A stretch of DNA of 64,000 nucleotides. Origin: Shewanella sp. OMA3-2. Its GTDB lineage: Bacteria; Pseudomonadota; Gammaproteobacteria; Enterobacterales; Shewanellaceae. Both the position numbers and the translations under genes were made by a program. Every line of letters begins with the position of its first letter. Positions within the stretch are counted from its first letter, which is position 1. The stretch covers positions 3,794,001 through 3,858,000 of the forward strand of contig NZ_CP090974.1 in assembly GCF_021513195.1 (NCBI RefSeq). Reading direction: 5' to 3'. Positions 9,757 through 18,355 of the stretch are shown one piece after another. The notes under the pieces are model-generated. The model did no database searches and was not told the origin of the DNA. It was given only the letters and a program-made list of their open reading frames with translations.

Positions 9757-11475
9757 TTACTTAGCGGCTTTAGTATTCACTTTAGAACCAATCTCAATGC
9801 CTTTAGCATTGATATCAATCGTCATTTGCATACTCATATTGTAATCTTTCATCATAGATAGCTCTTCCGGAATTTCTTCACCGCTTTGCTCTATCATGGT
9901 CATCACTGGCGATAACATTTTCTCGTAATCAACAGCTAAGTTAAGCAAACCATTTGAAGTTAATGCTTGTTTACCTAAACTATCCGCTAACTTTTGTGCT
10001 TCATCACCGGCAAACAAGACTAAATGCTGACCTTTTACCGCCATTTTTGCTTGTACACCAAATTCTGGTGGTAACATTAATAGTGAAGTCACATCAACCG
10101 CTTCACCATCAGCTTTTAAATTAACTTGGGCTAAAGGTGGATACATAGGTTTAACCATATCCAGTAACAGGGTTGGATTTTCAGCAGACATAGTCACTAA
10201 TGCATCTAATTTGTCAAAAGCAGGTGAACCATTAGCATCTTTTAACTGATAATCAACTACTGTTAGGCTTAACCCTTTAACGCCATTAGCCATACCTGTC
10301 ATCATACCAATCATGGCAGGATTGAACTCTTCTAATGCATATTGGCTTTCAGCTAAAGGCTGACATTGGTAGCTTGGTGTTTTTAAATCTTTCCACACTG
10401 CATTTAAAGATGGTGCTAACTGAGCCACATCAATACCTAAACCAAATGACATAATATGATCGGCAGCATCTGCACCAAAATCAGGAATAAAACCTCGCAT
10501 TTTAGATAATGCATCCAGTATTACCGCATTTTTACTTTCAATCACAAAACGCGCATCAAATGTACTTTCTTCACGCGAGACAGAATAAGACTTAAATCCC
10601 ATTACCGAACGAGGCCAGTTATTAGCAATCCCCATAAGTTCAGTTTGACAGTGTTCATTGTGTAACTCAGCAAATGGGTCTTCATCCTGAAGTGAAGCTA
10701 ATTTAGTAATTTGCTTGGCTAACATATTGCCATCGGTAGAGGTGATACCTTTAACTAACTCAACATGGTTGATAAAACTAATACTGTCTTGCATAAAGCC
10801 ATGTTGCTTAGCGATATCTTGTAGCATAGTGGTGGCAGAAATTGGGTTATCGACTTTTTTGGCACCTAACGCAGTTTGTAACAACTCAACTTGGTTAAAT
10901 GAGGTGTTTAACGTAACGGTTAACCAGCCTTTATCTTCAGCAAAGATAATATCCACTGTCTCGTCAGAATTTTCACCCGTTAACCGATAAGCACGATATT
11001 CAAGCTCTGCTGTAGTGCCAACAGTGTGCGTTAAGCCACTCTCTTGCTCAGCGCGATCTAACTCAGCCCAAAATGCCTTCGCATCAGCCAGTTGAAGCTT
11101 CATCACTGGTAAAGCGCCTAAAGTATAGAAGTAACTTTGCATCTCATTAGGTAAACCATAATGCGCTATCAGCTTGTCAGGCTCAGTCATCAATGTAAGA
11201 TATTGCTTATAAAGACTTAAGAAAAACTTCTCGTGCGGCTCAGAAAAATCGCTTAATTCACCAAGCTGCTCAACTGAATAACCTTGAGCATTTCCTGCAG
11301 CGCTATAAAGATAATCTTTAAATGGAAAAGGGCTTAATTGCCCTGAAAACGCTAACGTATCTGCTGGAATATAGTCCAACATAGGATTTGCGACTACCGA
11401 GTTAGCTTGTTGGCTAAAATAATATCCACCCGCACCAACCGCTAATACAGCAACTGCAACAGCCATTTTATTCAT
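9757..11475 (-). CDS. Exported DUF3352-like protein of unknown function
   Basis: 572-residue protein with an N-terminal hydrophobic segment (MAVAVAVLAVGAGGYYF) that could be an uncleaved signal anchor, followed by a soluble periplasmic domain. It starts its mature part with NPMLDYIPADTLAFSGQLSPFP, typical of DUF3352-like proteins, which have repeated 'threat/occupancy'-style alpha/beta segments seen here around AKAFWAELDRAEQ and LAKQITKLASLQDEDP. Two cysteines (HCQTEL and YQCQPL) could form a disulfide. No catalytic motif is seen. It is single-gene, convergent with pldA, with about 700 nt of gene-free DNA upstream. Confidence 0.6.
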   Translation of the reverse strand: MNKMAVAVAVLAVGAGGYYFSQQANSVVANPMLDYIPADTLAFSGQLSPFPFKDYLYSAAGNAQGYSVEQLGELSDFSEPHEKFFLSLYKQYLTLMTEPDKLIAHYGLPNEMQSYFYTLGALPVMKLQLADAKAFWAELDRAEQESGLTHTVGTTAELEYRAYRLTGENSDETVDIIFAEDKGWLTVTLNTSFNQVELLQTALGAKKVDNPISATTMLQDIAKQHGFMQDSISFINHVELVKGITSTDGNMLAKQITKLASLQDEDPFAELHNEHCQTELMGIANNWPRSVMGFKSYSVSREESTFDARFVIESKNAVILDALSKMRGFIPDFGADAADHIMSFGLGIDVAQLAPSLNAVWKDLKTPSYQCQPLAESQYALEEFNPAMIGMMTGMANGVKGLSLTVVDYQLKDANGSPAFDKLDALVTMSAENPTLLLDMVKPMYPPLAQVNLKADGEAVDVTSLLMLPPEFGVQAKMAVKGQHLVLFAGDEAQKLADSLGKQALTSNGLLNLAVDYEKMLSPVMTMIEQSGEEIPEELSMMKDYNMSMQMTIDINAKGIEIGSKVNTKAAK

Positions 11476-11633
11476 TTATAAACTCCAATTTATTCACTAT
11501 TTAACTCTTCCATGAGAGTCACGTGTATTTTATGTTGGTCAAAAGTACCTATTTCCAAACTTTCAAAGACATAGGCAAACGATTCAACAATTTAACATTA
11601 ATTCGACCTTAACGCATTAGCTTAGGCTTCTAT

Positions 11634-11656
11634 TTAATTATGATTATCATTTTAAA
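11634..11656. promoter_or_regulatory. Fur-box-like palindrome upstream of the DUF3352-like gene
   Basis: ATGATTATCAT at 11640-11650 is a perfect palindrome about a central T, and its AT-rich flanks fit the inner part of the Fur consensus (GATAATGATAATCATTATC) except at the ends. It lies about 165 nt upstream of the 11475 start. No iron gene is adjacent, so the call is weak. Confidence 0.3.
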
Positions 11657-11863
11657 TAGTTAACCTCAACGTAGGTTGAGAGATACGATCAATATGCTAA
11701 ATTTAATACCTTTAGCTCAGCCTGCAGGGCTTAAAGATTGAGTGAAATAAGATGATGCCAAAAACACCAACTTGGTTTTGTCCAGAAATGAGTTAACTTT
11801 TGTTTTGATTTATCTTTGCCACGACCATCAATGAAACTAAATCGAAGAAACAAAAATTCGGGT

Positions 11864-11949
11864 GCAGATGAGCCAGCGAGTATTCAAAACATGGATGTTT
11901 TGGTTAAGCCCACATGGACGTGCTTGCGGCGTCTCGCTGGATCATTTGC
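11864..11949. repeat. REP-like structured palindromic element
   Basis: Outer arms of 17 nt (11864-11880 and 11933-11949; core CCAGCGAG/CTCGCTGG) pair with two mismatches. Inside is a perfect hairpin CAAAACAT-GG-ATGTTTTG at 11885-11902. A 15-nt direct repeat, GCTTTTTAACCAAGC, follows at 11954 and 11970. It lies about 250 nt from a RAYT-type transposase gene, as expected of a REP-family sequence. No reading frame is evident here. Confidence 0.6.
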
Positions 11950-12142
11950 ACTTGCTTTTTAACCAAGCTGCTTTTTAACCAAGCCACCCATTTTAGTTAT
12001 GGATAAACATAACGCCTTTTCACTTTGATTGCGATAGCCCTTATTACTATTCAAATATAAAAAATGAACTAAAATTATCAATAAACTGAATGTGTTGTAG
12101 CAAAAGGTGACACTGCCGTAAATTTAAAGCAGCTCTAGTGAC

Positions 12143-12156
12143 TTGATATCAATCAA
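12143..12156. promoter_or_regulatory. Perfect FNR-type consensus, apparently orphaned
   Basis: TTGATATCAATCAA matches TTGAT-N4-ATCAA exactly. No gene starts just beside it: the RAYT gene ends at 12201 and the nearest minus-strand start is at 11475. It may be left over from a promoter whose gene was displaced when the island formed. The rest of 11476-12200 holds only the REP-like element, the Fur-like site and no gene I can support. Confidence 0.35.
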
Positions 12157-12200
12157 GCTGGAAATGAGGTTGTGGTAATTTGTATTTTAGACGTTAGCTA

Positions 12201-13178
12201 TTAAGCACATAACCAACGCTGGCAGTTTGACGCGCCTTGTCGTCGCTTTCGCTCTAAATGCTCACAATATTCGGTTAATGCGGATAACGCTCCGACAGCA
12301 CCTTTAAATAACGCGCCAAACTCACTAGTGATTTTTAACCAATTCTCGGCAGGAATATTCAGTCTGGTTAGAATGTGCTGGCTACTGGCACTAATGGCAC
12401 CGCGTTTGTCTTCTCGAATAATTCGACCGGTATCTTCAACTAAGACGATGTAGTCTTTTACACTGAACATTAACCCATTAGGCATATTTAAACGCTCATT
12501 ACCCACAAACGGTAATAGTTCAGTTGGTTGCTCACCTTTCATTGCTGAATTTATACGTCGTTGAATACTGGTGTAATCTGAGGTTTCAGGGGTTGCAGCC
12601 ATTTTGGCTCTGACTGGGTTTAAATCGACATAAGCCATACAGGCTAATATAGCGGCTTCATCGAGTAGCGCTTGGGATTTGAATCTACCCTCCCAAAATC
12701 TGCCTGTACACTTATCTTCTTTATTGGCCATTCTAGCAATTGGCTCGCTCAAAGAGCGCATAAACCAACTGATATCCATTAAGCGCTTACGGTATTCGCT
12801 AATGCATTCATTGACAGTTTGTAATTCAAATTGGTTAAGATCTTCGCCCTTAAGATATTTATGCGTTAACAAAGTGCCTTTAAAACCTTTGTGCCATTGA
12901 ATTAACACGTCCTTATCTGACCAATCTTTTCCTTTGTCAGCATCAACTTTAACCACCACATGCACATGGTTACTCATGACGGCATAAGCACAGATATCAA
13001 TAGCAAAAATGGTCGCCAACTCAAGTATGCGTGAATCGACCCACTCTCGTCGATGCGCGAAATTCTCACCTGTAGATTTATCTATCCCACATAGAAATGC
13101 CTTACGAACGACCCGTGAACAGCAGTGATAGTAAGGTGTATCTTCTAGGCTAACGATTGTCTGTCTGGGTCTGGCCAT
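12201..13178 (-). CDS. REP-associated tyrosine transposase (RAYT, Y1_Tnp family)
   Basis: 325-residue HUH-superfamily single-strand nuclease related to IS200/IS605 TnpA. It begins MARPRQTIVSLEDTPYYHC, has the metal-binding HUH motif in SNHVHVVVKVD (around residue 75), and the conserved GRFWEGRFKSQ and YVDLNPVRAKM blocks. The catalytic tyrosine is probably in the region around residues 130-150 (ISEYRKRLMD is a candidate). It is longer than classic RAYTs, like the Shewanella/Vibrio long group. Such proteins act on REP hairpins, and a REP-like element lies downstream. The gene looks intact. Confidence 0.85.
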   Translation of the reverse strand: MARPRQTIVSLEDTPYYHCCSRVVRKAFLCGIDKSTGENFAHRREWVDSRILELATIFAIDICAYAVMSNHVHVVVKVDADKGKDWSDKDVLIQWHKGFKGTLLTHKYLKGEDLNQFELQTVNECISEYRKRLMDISWFMRSLSEPIARMANKEDKCTGRFWEGRFKSQALLDEAAILACMAYVDLNPVRAKMAATPETSDYTSIQRRINSAMKGEQPTELLPFVGNERLNMPNGLMFSVKDYIVLVEDTGRIIREDKRGAISASSQHILTRLNIPAENWLKITSEFGALFKGAVGALSALTEYCEHLERKRRQGASNCQRWLCA

Positions 13179-13305
13179 CTTTAATTACCGTGTTAAAAAA
13201 AGGTAAATAAAGCGTAGTTCACTGCTCGGTATTTAGCCAATAATTATGGGTGGCCATGTTATTTGATGTTATTTTGCCGATATTGATGCCATCCGGCAAC
13301 CGGAT

Positions 13306-14979
13306 GTGCTGCCTTTTCCGGAGCCGCTGCCTTTGCAACATATCTTAGATAAGTTGATTGAGTCCCAAGCGGTGTTCCGCTTGCAAGATATCCATGCGGC
13401 GGTGGGCGTAGAGGCCCAGTTTAATCATGTGACGCGATTGGACATTGAAGATACGGTGCGTGAGCTGCTCAGCGATAATGCCATGGTGAGCCTTGGCAGA
13501 GATTTGAGCAACAACCAGATTTACACCACTAAAGACATGCTGGCCATTGAGCAAGATTTGTTAAAGCATGCGGACATCATGCACGCGAGCAAGCATTATA
13601 AGCTTGATGAAAACACCATCCAGCACGCGATTAACCAACAAGGTCAGCAGCAGGGCTTTGCCCTATCTGACGAGCAAGTCGAAGCGGTATTCTCCGTCTG
13701 CCAGTCAGGACTGGACATCATCCAAGGTCGAGCCGGTGCCGGTAAGTCCACCTCGATGCAGGCCATGCGCATGGCCTACGAGTCACAAGGCTTTAGCGTC
13801 CGTGGCGCTACTGTGGCAAGACAGGCCGCCCAGCAACTTGAACAGGATACCGGCATTGAAAGCACCACCTTGGCCAGTTTGCTCAATGAATTAGGCAAAG
13901 GAAACAGCCAAGCTAAATTTAAAGACACGGTGATCTTGCTCGATGAAGCCGGACAACTGGCCACACCTGACCTGTTGCAACTGATGCAGGCGGCGCACAG
14001 CGCCGGAGCCAAATTGGTACTGGTGGGTGAGCAACAGCAGATGGACGCCATCACCCATGGCGGCAGTTTGCGTTATCTCAGTCAGCGTCAGGGCTGTGCG
14101 CGGATCAATATCATACGCAGGCAACGTGAGTCATGGGCGCGGACGGCGGTCAATGACCTTAGAGGCGGCAACGCCAACGCCGCACTGGCCAGCTTTCAGG
14201 GTAAAGGCTTGTTGCATATTGAGGACACGAGTCAGGCCGCCCGTGAGCAGTTAGTGGAGCACTGGCAAGCCTACACACAAGCCAATCCCGACAAGGAGGC
14301 CATGATAATGGCGCAGCGCTGGAAGGATGTTAAACCCTTAAATGACCTAGTGCGCAAGGTGTACCAAGACCAAGGCAAGCTCGGCACGGAAAACATCCTG
14401 ACCGAATGTGTAGTGTCCAACCAGACTTTGTATTTTGCCTTCTCCAAGGGCGAGCGGGTACGCTTTACCAAAAACGATTACCAGCGGGATTTCACCAACG
14501 GCCAGCAAGGCACCATTACCCAAGTGCTGCAACAGGGGGAGGATATCCGCTTTGTAGTGAAGCTCGATAACGGCCGCACGGTGAGCTTTCAGCAGTCCTA
14601 TTACTGTGACGAGCAAGGCAGGCTGCAACTGGTACAGGCCTATGCCAGCACAGTCTACAGCACCCAAGGCGCTACCGTCGATGGCGATACTTTTGTGCTG
14701 TACACCACCGCCATGGACAGAGCGGCCAGCTATGTGGCTGGCAGCCGTCATAAAGACAACTGCCATTGGTTCATCAACGGCCAAGAGCTGGATGCGCAAA
14801 GCGGTCAGGCAGACAAAGGCCAGACGCCGGACACAGAAATGCGGCTGAAAACCTTGGCCCGCTACATGAGTATCAATAAACACAAGGCCATGGCCAGTGA
14901 GTATCTTGCCGAGCAACAGGCCGAACAAGCAGCCGAAAAACAGATCAAAAAGACAACCGATAACGCGCTGGCAGCATAG
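13306..14979 (+). pseudogene. Conjugative relaxase/helicase (TraA/TraI type), N-terminally truncated
   Basis: Corresponds to the RecD-like helicase half of a plasmid relaxase. Walker A is IIQGRAGAGKSTSMQAM, Walker B is VILLDEAGQL, followed by LVGEQQQMDAITHGG (motif III) and later motifs including YASTVYSTQGATVDG and SRHKDNCHWFINGQ. The nicking relaxase domain that should precede it (several hundred residues) is missing. The frame is open only from 13267, where homology-like sequence (DIDAIRQPDVLPFPEP) stops at the junction. GTG at 13306 is the formal start. DNA here is clearly GC-richer than the neighbours, which points to plasmid origin. It is a remnant, not a working transfer gene, although the helicase part is intact. 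Confidence 0.8.
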
Positions 14980-14990
14980 GCCAGAGACAA

Positions 14991-15013
14991 CAAAGCCCGC
15001 AGTGCGGGCTTTG
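14991..15013 (+). terminator. Rho-independent terminator after relaxase fragment
   Basis: Perfect 10-bp stem CAAAGCCCGC / GCGGGCTTTG with loop AGT, 11 nt after the stop of the relaxase fragment. The T-run is short. Confidence 0.7.
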
Positions 15014-15094
15014 TAATCACGTTAACTGACGGACTTAATATTGTTAACTATGGATTCCTCGATAAATTTCTCAATAATGCAATAATGCAATAAC

Positions 15095-15325
15095 TTACCT
15101 AGCACTGGTAACGATTTTGATTCCTGATGCGTCGATTGTACTCACAACAAATGAGCTCCCCACATCAGTACCATCAAGCATTGACCTGTTGACTGGCGAC
15201 TTAAGATTTAACTCTTTATATTTGGATTCACTCATGATGAAACATTCATCACCGTCAGATGTCTGAAGCTTGAATAGCCAATTTTTATTGCTGCTAAAAT
15301 TAACCTCAATGACCTTTGCTCTCAT
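15095..15325 (-). CDS. Putative immunity protein for the Rhs toxin tip
   Basis: 76-residue soluble protein starting MRAKVIEVNFSSNKNW. The ATG at 15325 lies one base after the stop codon of the toxin gene, the tight coupling usual for polymorphic toxin-immunity pairs; an in-frame GTG at 15337 is possible. No signal peptide or membrane helix is present, so it would act in the cytoplasm, which fits a cytosolic enzyme-type toxin. I do not recognise the family. Its role is inferred from position and size only. Confidence 0.6.
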   Translation of the reverse strand: MRAKVIEVNFSSNKNWLFKLQTSDGDECFIMSESKYKELNLKSPVNRSMLDGTDVGSSFVVSTIDASGIKIVTSAR

Positions 15326-15326
15326 A

Positions 15327-16328
15327 CTAATTTCCACTCACTCGTTTCACATTGCTTATATCTGGCACGAAATACTGGGTTTTCCCCCCAATCCATGGGA
15401 ATTGCGTGGCTGCTTTTCCTTTGTAGATAGTGCTCCCAGCAGGAACAGTCCAGTGTGCCTGTTTTGTCATACCATTCCAGCTTGGTCTAAGCGCTAACCC
15501 CATTCGATTCAGAAAGGTTGAACCTGATAATTCTGAAGCATCTGTCATGTAACGCCCTTTGGCGAATGCATTTGTATTATCGTAAAACCTAGTCAAGATC
15601 TTGGATTCAGCTAGTGTGACTTCAGAGTACCTTCCGAACCTGAATGTGCTTGCGACATCGTCTGCTAGTGCACCTTTGGAGCCTGGCAATCTTGCCAGTG
15701 CCACATCCGTTATATCACCACCAGAACCAGCAATAAACACAAGTCCTGTCGCTTCAGCGCCAATATAAGCTGCTAATCCTCCGCCAGTTAATATCACTGC
15801 GCCAGCAAATGCTGCCTGACCAGATCCATCCTGAACTGCTTTTGCCATTGCAGGATCTGACATGTGAGGTGTTCCACCGCCCCAACCTTCAAAACCGTTA
15901 TTCGCAGTCTCTGTGCCGTTAAACCCTGCGGGTATCGATGAAGGATCACCATATTGATCAGTCCACATGGCGTTTTTCGCGCCTTGGCTGCCAACATTAT
16001 TGATTTTGAAATCAACTTCCAATGTTGTTTTCTTGTCTAACTGGAAACTCGCAGTGTAGTTATTCCCCCCATTACTGGTCACTTTCGCTTCTGATTTTTT
16101 CTTTCCAGAACCGCCACTGCCCGCATCAAAAGACACTGAACAACCAATCGCATCATTACCCTTGATACGGGTGCCTGTGGAACAATACCCTGTCGGATCT
16201 GTCCCTGCCAGCGGGTTGTTCATGATGTACGAGTACGGGTTCACGCTCTGGGTTGAGGTGGGGCTCTGAATTAGCGGATCGACACTCAAGAAGCGGCCGA
16301 GGTTGTAATCGTACACCCGCCCGTTCAT
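15327..16328 (-). CDS. Orphan Rhs C-terminal toxin module (possible ADP-ribosyltransferase tip)
   Basis: 333 residues. The first 50 ([18 protein letters not shown] to [14 protein letters not shown]) are the conserved end of an Rhs core, nearly identical to the rhs gene at 24.5 kb. The rest is a variable C-terminal toxin, with a Gly-rich hydrophobic stretch around residues 170-200 and a final domain of about 95 residues ([18 protein letters not shown] ... [11 protein letters not shown] ... [10 protein letters not shown]). That last domain resembles ADP-ribosyltransferase-like toxin tips (Tre/HYD1 group) with a candidate motif-I Arg in TRFYD. The rest of the Rhs gene is missing upstream: homology ends around 16335. 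This is the arrangement of a displaced, silent rhs-CT cassette. Toxin class is a tentative inference. Confidence 0.75.
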   Translation of the reverse strand: MNGRVYDYNLGRFLSVDPLIQSPTSTQSVNPYSYIMNNPLAGTDPTGYCSTGTRIKGNDAIGCSVSFDAGSGGSGKKKSEAKVTSNGGNNYTASFQLDKKTTLEVDFKINNVGSQGAKNAMWTDQYGDPSSIPAGFNGTETANNGFEGWGGGTPHMSDPAMAKAVQDGSGQAAFAGAVILTGGGLAAYIGAEATGLVFIAGSGGDITDVALARLPGSKGALADDVASTFRFGRYSEVTLAESKILTRFYDNTNAFAKGRYMTDASELSGSTFLNRMGLALRPSWNGMTKQAHWTVPAGSTIYKGKAATQFPWIGGKTQYFVPDISNVKRVSGN

Positions 16329-16416
16329 GTGAACGCATACAAGCTATGATAAGTTTATACTCAACTTGCGTTGGCTGATATCATGTTGTTTTAATCTGGT
16401 AACGTTATCACGGACT

Positions 16417-17142
16417 ATGACAGAGCAAGAAACTGAAATTGAAACCCAAGCGGTCGCCCATGCGAAAGCAAATCGCACTCGGATAGCACGAGAACTCACC
16501 GATTTAGGCAAATTTCCAGCTGATCAACAGCCTGTGTCTATTTTTATGTGTGGCTCTCCTGGTGCTGGCAAAACTGAAGCTTCAAAAGCGTTCCTTGAAA
16601 TGTTTGATGAAACGGGAATTATTAGGCTTGACCCTGATGAGCTAAGAGTCTTTTTCCAAGAGTACACGGGTGAAAATTCATACCTATTTCAGAAAGCTGT
16701 CAGCCTTATTGTTGAACGAACCCTCGACAGGATTTTCAAGAACGATCAAAGTTTTATCTTAGATGGTACTTTTTCAAACTTGGATATCGCTTGCAAAAAC
16801 ATCGATCGCTCACTAAAACGAAATCGAGCCGTACTCATCATCTTCGTTTATCAAGAGCCTATGCTAGCGTGGGAGTTTGTCCAGGCAAGAGAAAAGCTTG
16901 AAGGAAGGCGCATTTTGCCCACTACGTTTATCGATCAATTCTTAAATTCGCAAGAGGTGGTCCGGCAAGTCAAAGCCAAATATGGCGCAGCCATCAAGAT
17001 AGATCTACTGATAAAGAACAATGATGGTAGCACTCGTATCTACCATGACAACATCACGGCTGTTGAACATCATATTAAGAAAGAATACTCTCGCGCAGAA
17101 TTAATAAGACTGTTAAACTTGCCATCTGAGCCTATTTTTTAG
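16417..17142 (+). CDS. Zeta-toxin family P-loop kinase
   Basis: About 241 residues from the ATG at 16417 (an in-frame ATG at 16366 would add an unlikely hydrophobic leader). Walker A is MCGSPGAGKTEASKAF, followed by IIRLDPDELRVFF, where zeta toxins place the catalytic Asp and substrate-binding residues, and FILDGTFSN. A late ARG-rich segment REKLEGRRILPTTFI supplies candidate catalytic arginines. Zeta toxins phosphorylate UDP-N-acetylglucosamine and block cell-wall synthesis. The usual epsilon antitoxin is not upstream; a 54-residue gene follows 21 nt downstream. The N-terminal helical stretch before the P-loop could alternatively act as an in-cis inhibitor, as in EzeT. Confidence 0.82.
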   Translation: MTEQETEIETQAVAHAKANRTRIARELTDLGKFPADQQPVSIFMCGSPGAGKTEASKAFLEMFDETGIIRLDPDELRVFFQEYTGENSYLFQKAVSLIVERTLDRIFKNDQSFILDGTFSNLDIACKNIDRSLKRNRAVLIIFVYQEPMLAWEFVQAREKLEGRRILPTTFIDQFLNSQEVVRQVKAKYGAAIKIDLLIKNNDGSTRIYHDNITAVEHHIKKEYSRAELIRLLNLPSEPIF

Positions 17143-17163
17143 GCTGTTTTATGTGAGAAGCCT

Positions 17164-17328
17164 ATGTCGACCAATGCAGCTAAAAATAATGTTACCACGT
17201 CCAAACTTTCAGCCTTTGTCATGAGCGCAAGTTCAGCAGAGAAAAAGCGTGTGTATACTCAGGTTATTAAGAAAGCGACTGAATCACAGAATAAGATGAT
17301 TATTGAAGCCAAGTCCATGGCAGTATAA
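17164..17328 (+). CDS. Small protein downstream of the zeta toxin, candidate antitoxin
   Basis: 54 residues starting MSTNAAKNNVTTSKLSAF and ending EAKSMAV. The middle is a predicted amphipathic helix rich in Lys and Glu (SSAEKKRVYTQVIKKATESQ). It lies 21 nt after the zeta-toxin stop, before a shared terminator, and has a GAGAAG ribosome site 6-8 nt upstream of the ATG. Size, coupling and helical character fit an antitoxin or accessory protein. I recall small proteins of this style beside Gram-negative zeta genes but cannot name a family. Confidence 0.6.
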   Translation: MSTNAAKNNVTTSKLSAFVMSASSAEKKRVYTQVIKKATESQNKMIIEAKSMAV

Positions 17329-17342
17329 TTCATTGGTTCTGA

Positions 17343-17368
17343 GAAAAAGCCCCGTTAGGGGCTTTTTC
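17343..17368 (+). terminator. Terminator of the zeta-toxin pair
   Basis: Perfect 11-bp stem GAAAAAGCCCC / GGGGCTTTTTC with loop GTTA, 15 nt after the small gene. A-run and T-run flanks let it work from both sides, so it may also end the minus-strand recombinase transcript. Confidence 0.9.
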
Positions 17369-17410
17369 ATTTATCCTATTTTTTGTAAAATCCTCAATAC
17401 GCCTCACACT

Positions 17411-18355
17411 TCACTCCCCCTCCCGTGCCGCTGGGTGCGTGTCTTGATAGACTTCCTTTAGCTTACCTATAGTTACATGGGCATAGACTTGCGTTGTCGA
17501 AATATCCGCATGACCTAGCTGCTCTTGAATATAGCGAATGTCGGCGCCATTTTCTAACATCGCGGTAGCGGTGGTGTGCCGATACAAATTACATGCACCA
17601 GGTTTATCGACGCCAGCTCGCCGCACGTATTTAGATACCAAAGCCGTAAGCTGCCTATCGGCAAATGCGAGGCCATCATTATTCAAAAATAACACTGAAC
17701 CTGATGCAAATATGGCAAGGCTGGGGCGAACATCATTAACGTACCGCATAACCCACTGGCATGCACGTTTTGCGATCGGAATAATTCTGTCTTTCTTGCC
17801 TTTACCTTGTTCTATTCGTAAAACAAAATCCCCAACATCGATGTCATTTAGCTTTAAACGCCCCAATTCGGCTCTGCGGATCCCCGTAGCATAATAAGTT
17901 TCTAAAATCGCACGATCACGCAGACCGATATCACCATGCAATGCCGTTTGCTTAAAAATGGCCTCTATCTCTGTGGCAACAAGAAACCCTTTTGGAAGCT
18001 TTCGGGGTAACCTCGGAAGCTTAAAACGAACAGTCGGATCGTCTCTGAGATAACTTAGCTCAAACATCCGCACCAGAAAAACTTTCATAGCAGTGAGCTT
18101 ATTGCGTCGAGTGGCGACATCCAATGATTTGCCAGAATAAGGTATTCGATAAGCGCGTACCCAATGCCTGTAGCTCTCTAAGTGATCATCCTGAACATCA
18201 TTCAATTGAGTCAGCTTATGAGCCTCACACCAACGTAGAAAACAATGTAAGGCCGATGTTTTACCCTCTACGGTGCGTAAACTCTGCTCTCGACCAAGGC
18301 AATCATTTAAATAAATATCAACTGCATCAATGAGGGATACTGGAGGTTTTAACAT
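17411..18355 (-). CDS. Tyrosine recombinase (XerD-like integrase)
   Basis: 314 residues: N-terminal SAM-like core-binding domain (1-105) and catalytic domain. Catalytic residues seen are Arg in TGIRRAELGRL, Lys in GKGKKDRIIP, Arg in NLYRHTTATAML, His in LGHADISTT and Tyr in QVYAHVT. The first His of the usual HxxR box is replaced by Asn (NLYR). It is the last gene of the four-gene minus-strand run and overlaps the preceding gene, so it belongs to the IS21-type element rather than to a separate integrative element. It may resolve or integrate the element. Convergent with the zeta-toxin pair. Confidence 0.85.
   Translation of the reverse strand: MLKPPVSLIDAVDIYLNDCLGREQSLRTVEGKTSALHCFLRWCEAHKLTQLNDVQDDHLESYRHWVRAYRIPYSGKSLDVATRRNKLTAMKVFLVRMFELSYLRDDPTVRFKLPRLPRKLPKGFLVATEIEAIFKQTALHGDIGLRDRAILETYYATGIRRAELGRLKLNDIDVGDFVLRIEQGKGKKDRIIPIAKRACQWVMRYVNDVRPSLAIFASGSVLFLNNDGLAFADRQLTALVSKYVRRAGVDKPGACNLYRHTTATAMLENGADIRYIQEQLGHADISTTQVYAHVTIGKLKEVYQDTHPAAREGE

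Noticed and set aside
11941..11985. Two adjacent copies of GCTTTTTAACCAAGC considered as a CRISPR-like repeat
   Set aside because: Only two copies with a 1-nt gap and no spacer; it is part of the REP-like element.
14347..14928. 193-residue open frame antisense to the relaxase fragment
   Set aside because: It is a mirror of a GC-rich coding gene, has no ribosome site and no family features, while the sense strand has clear helicase motifs.
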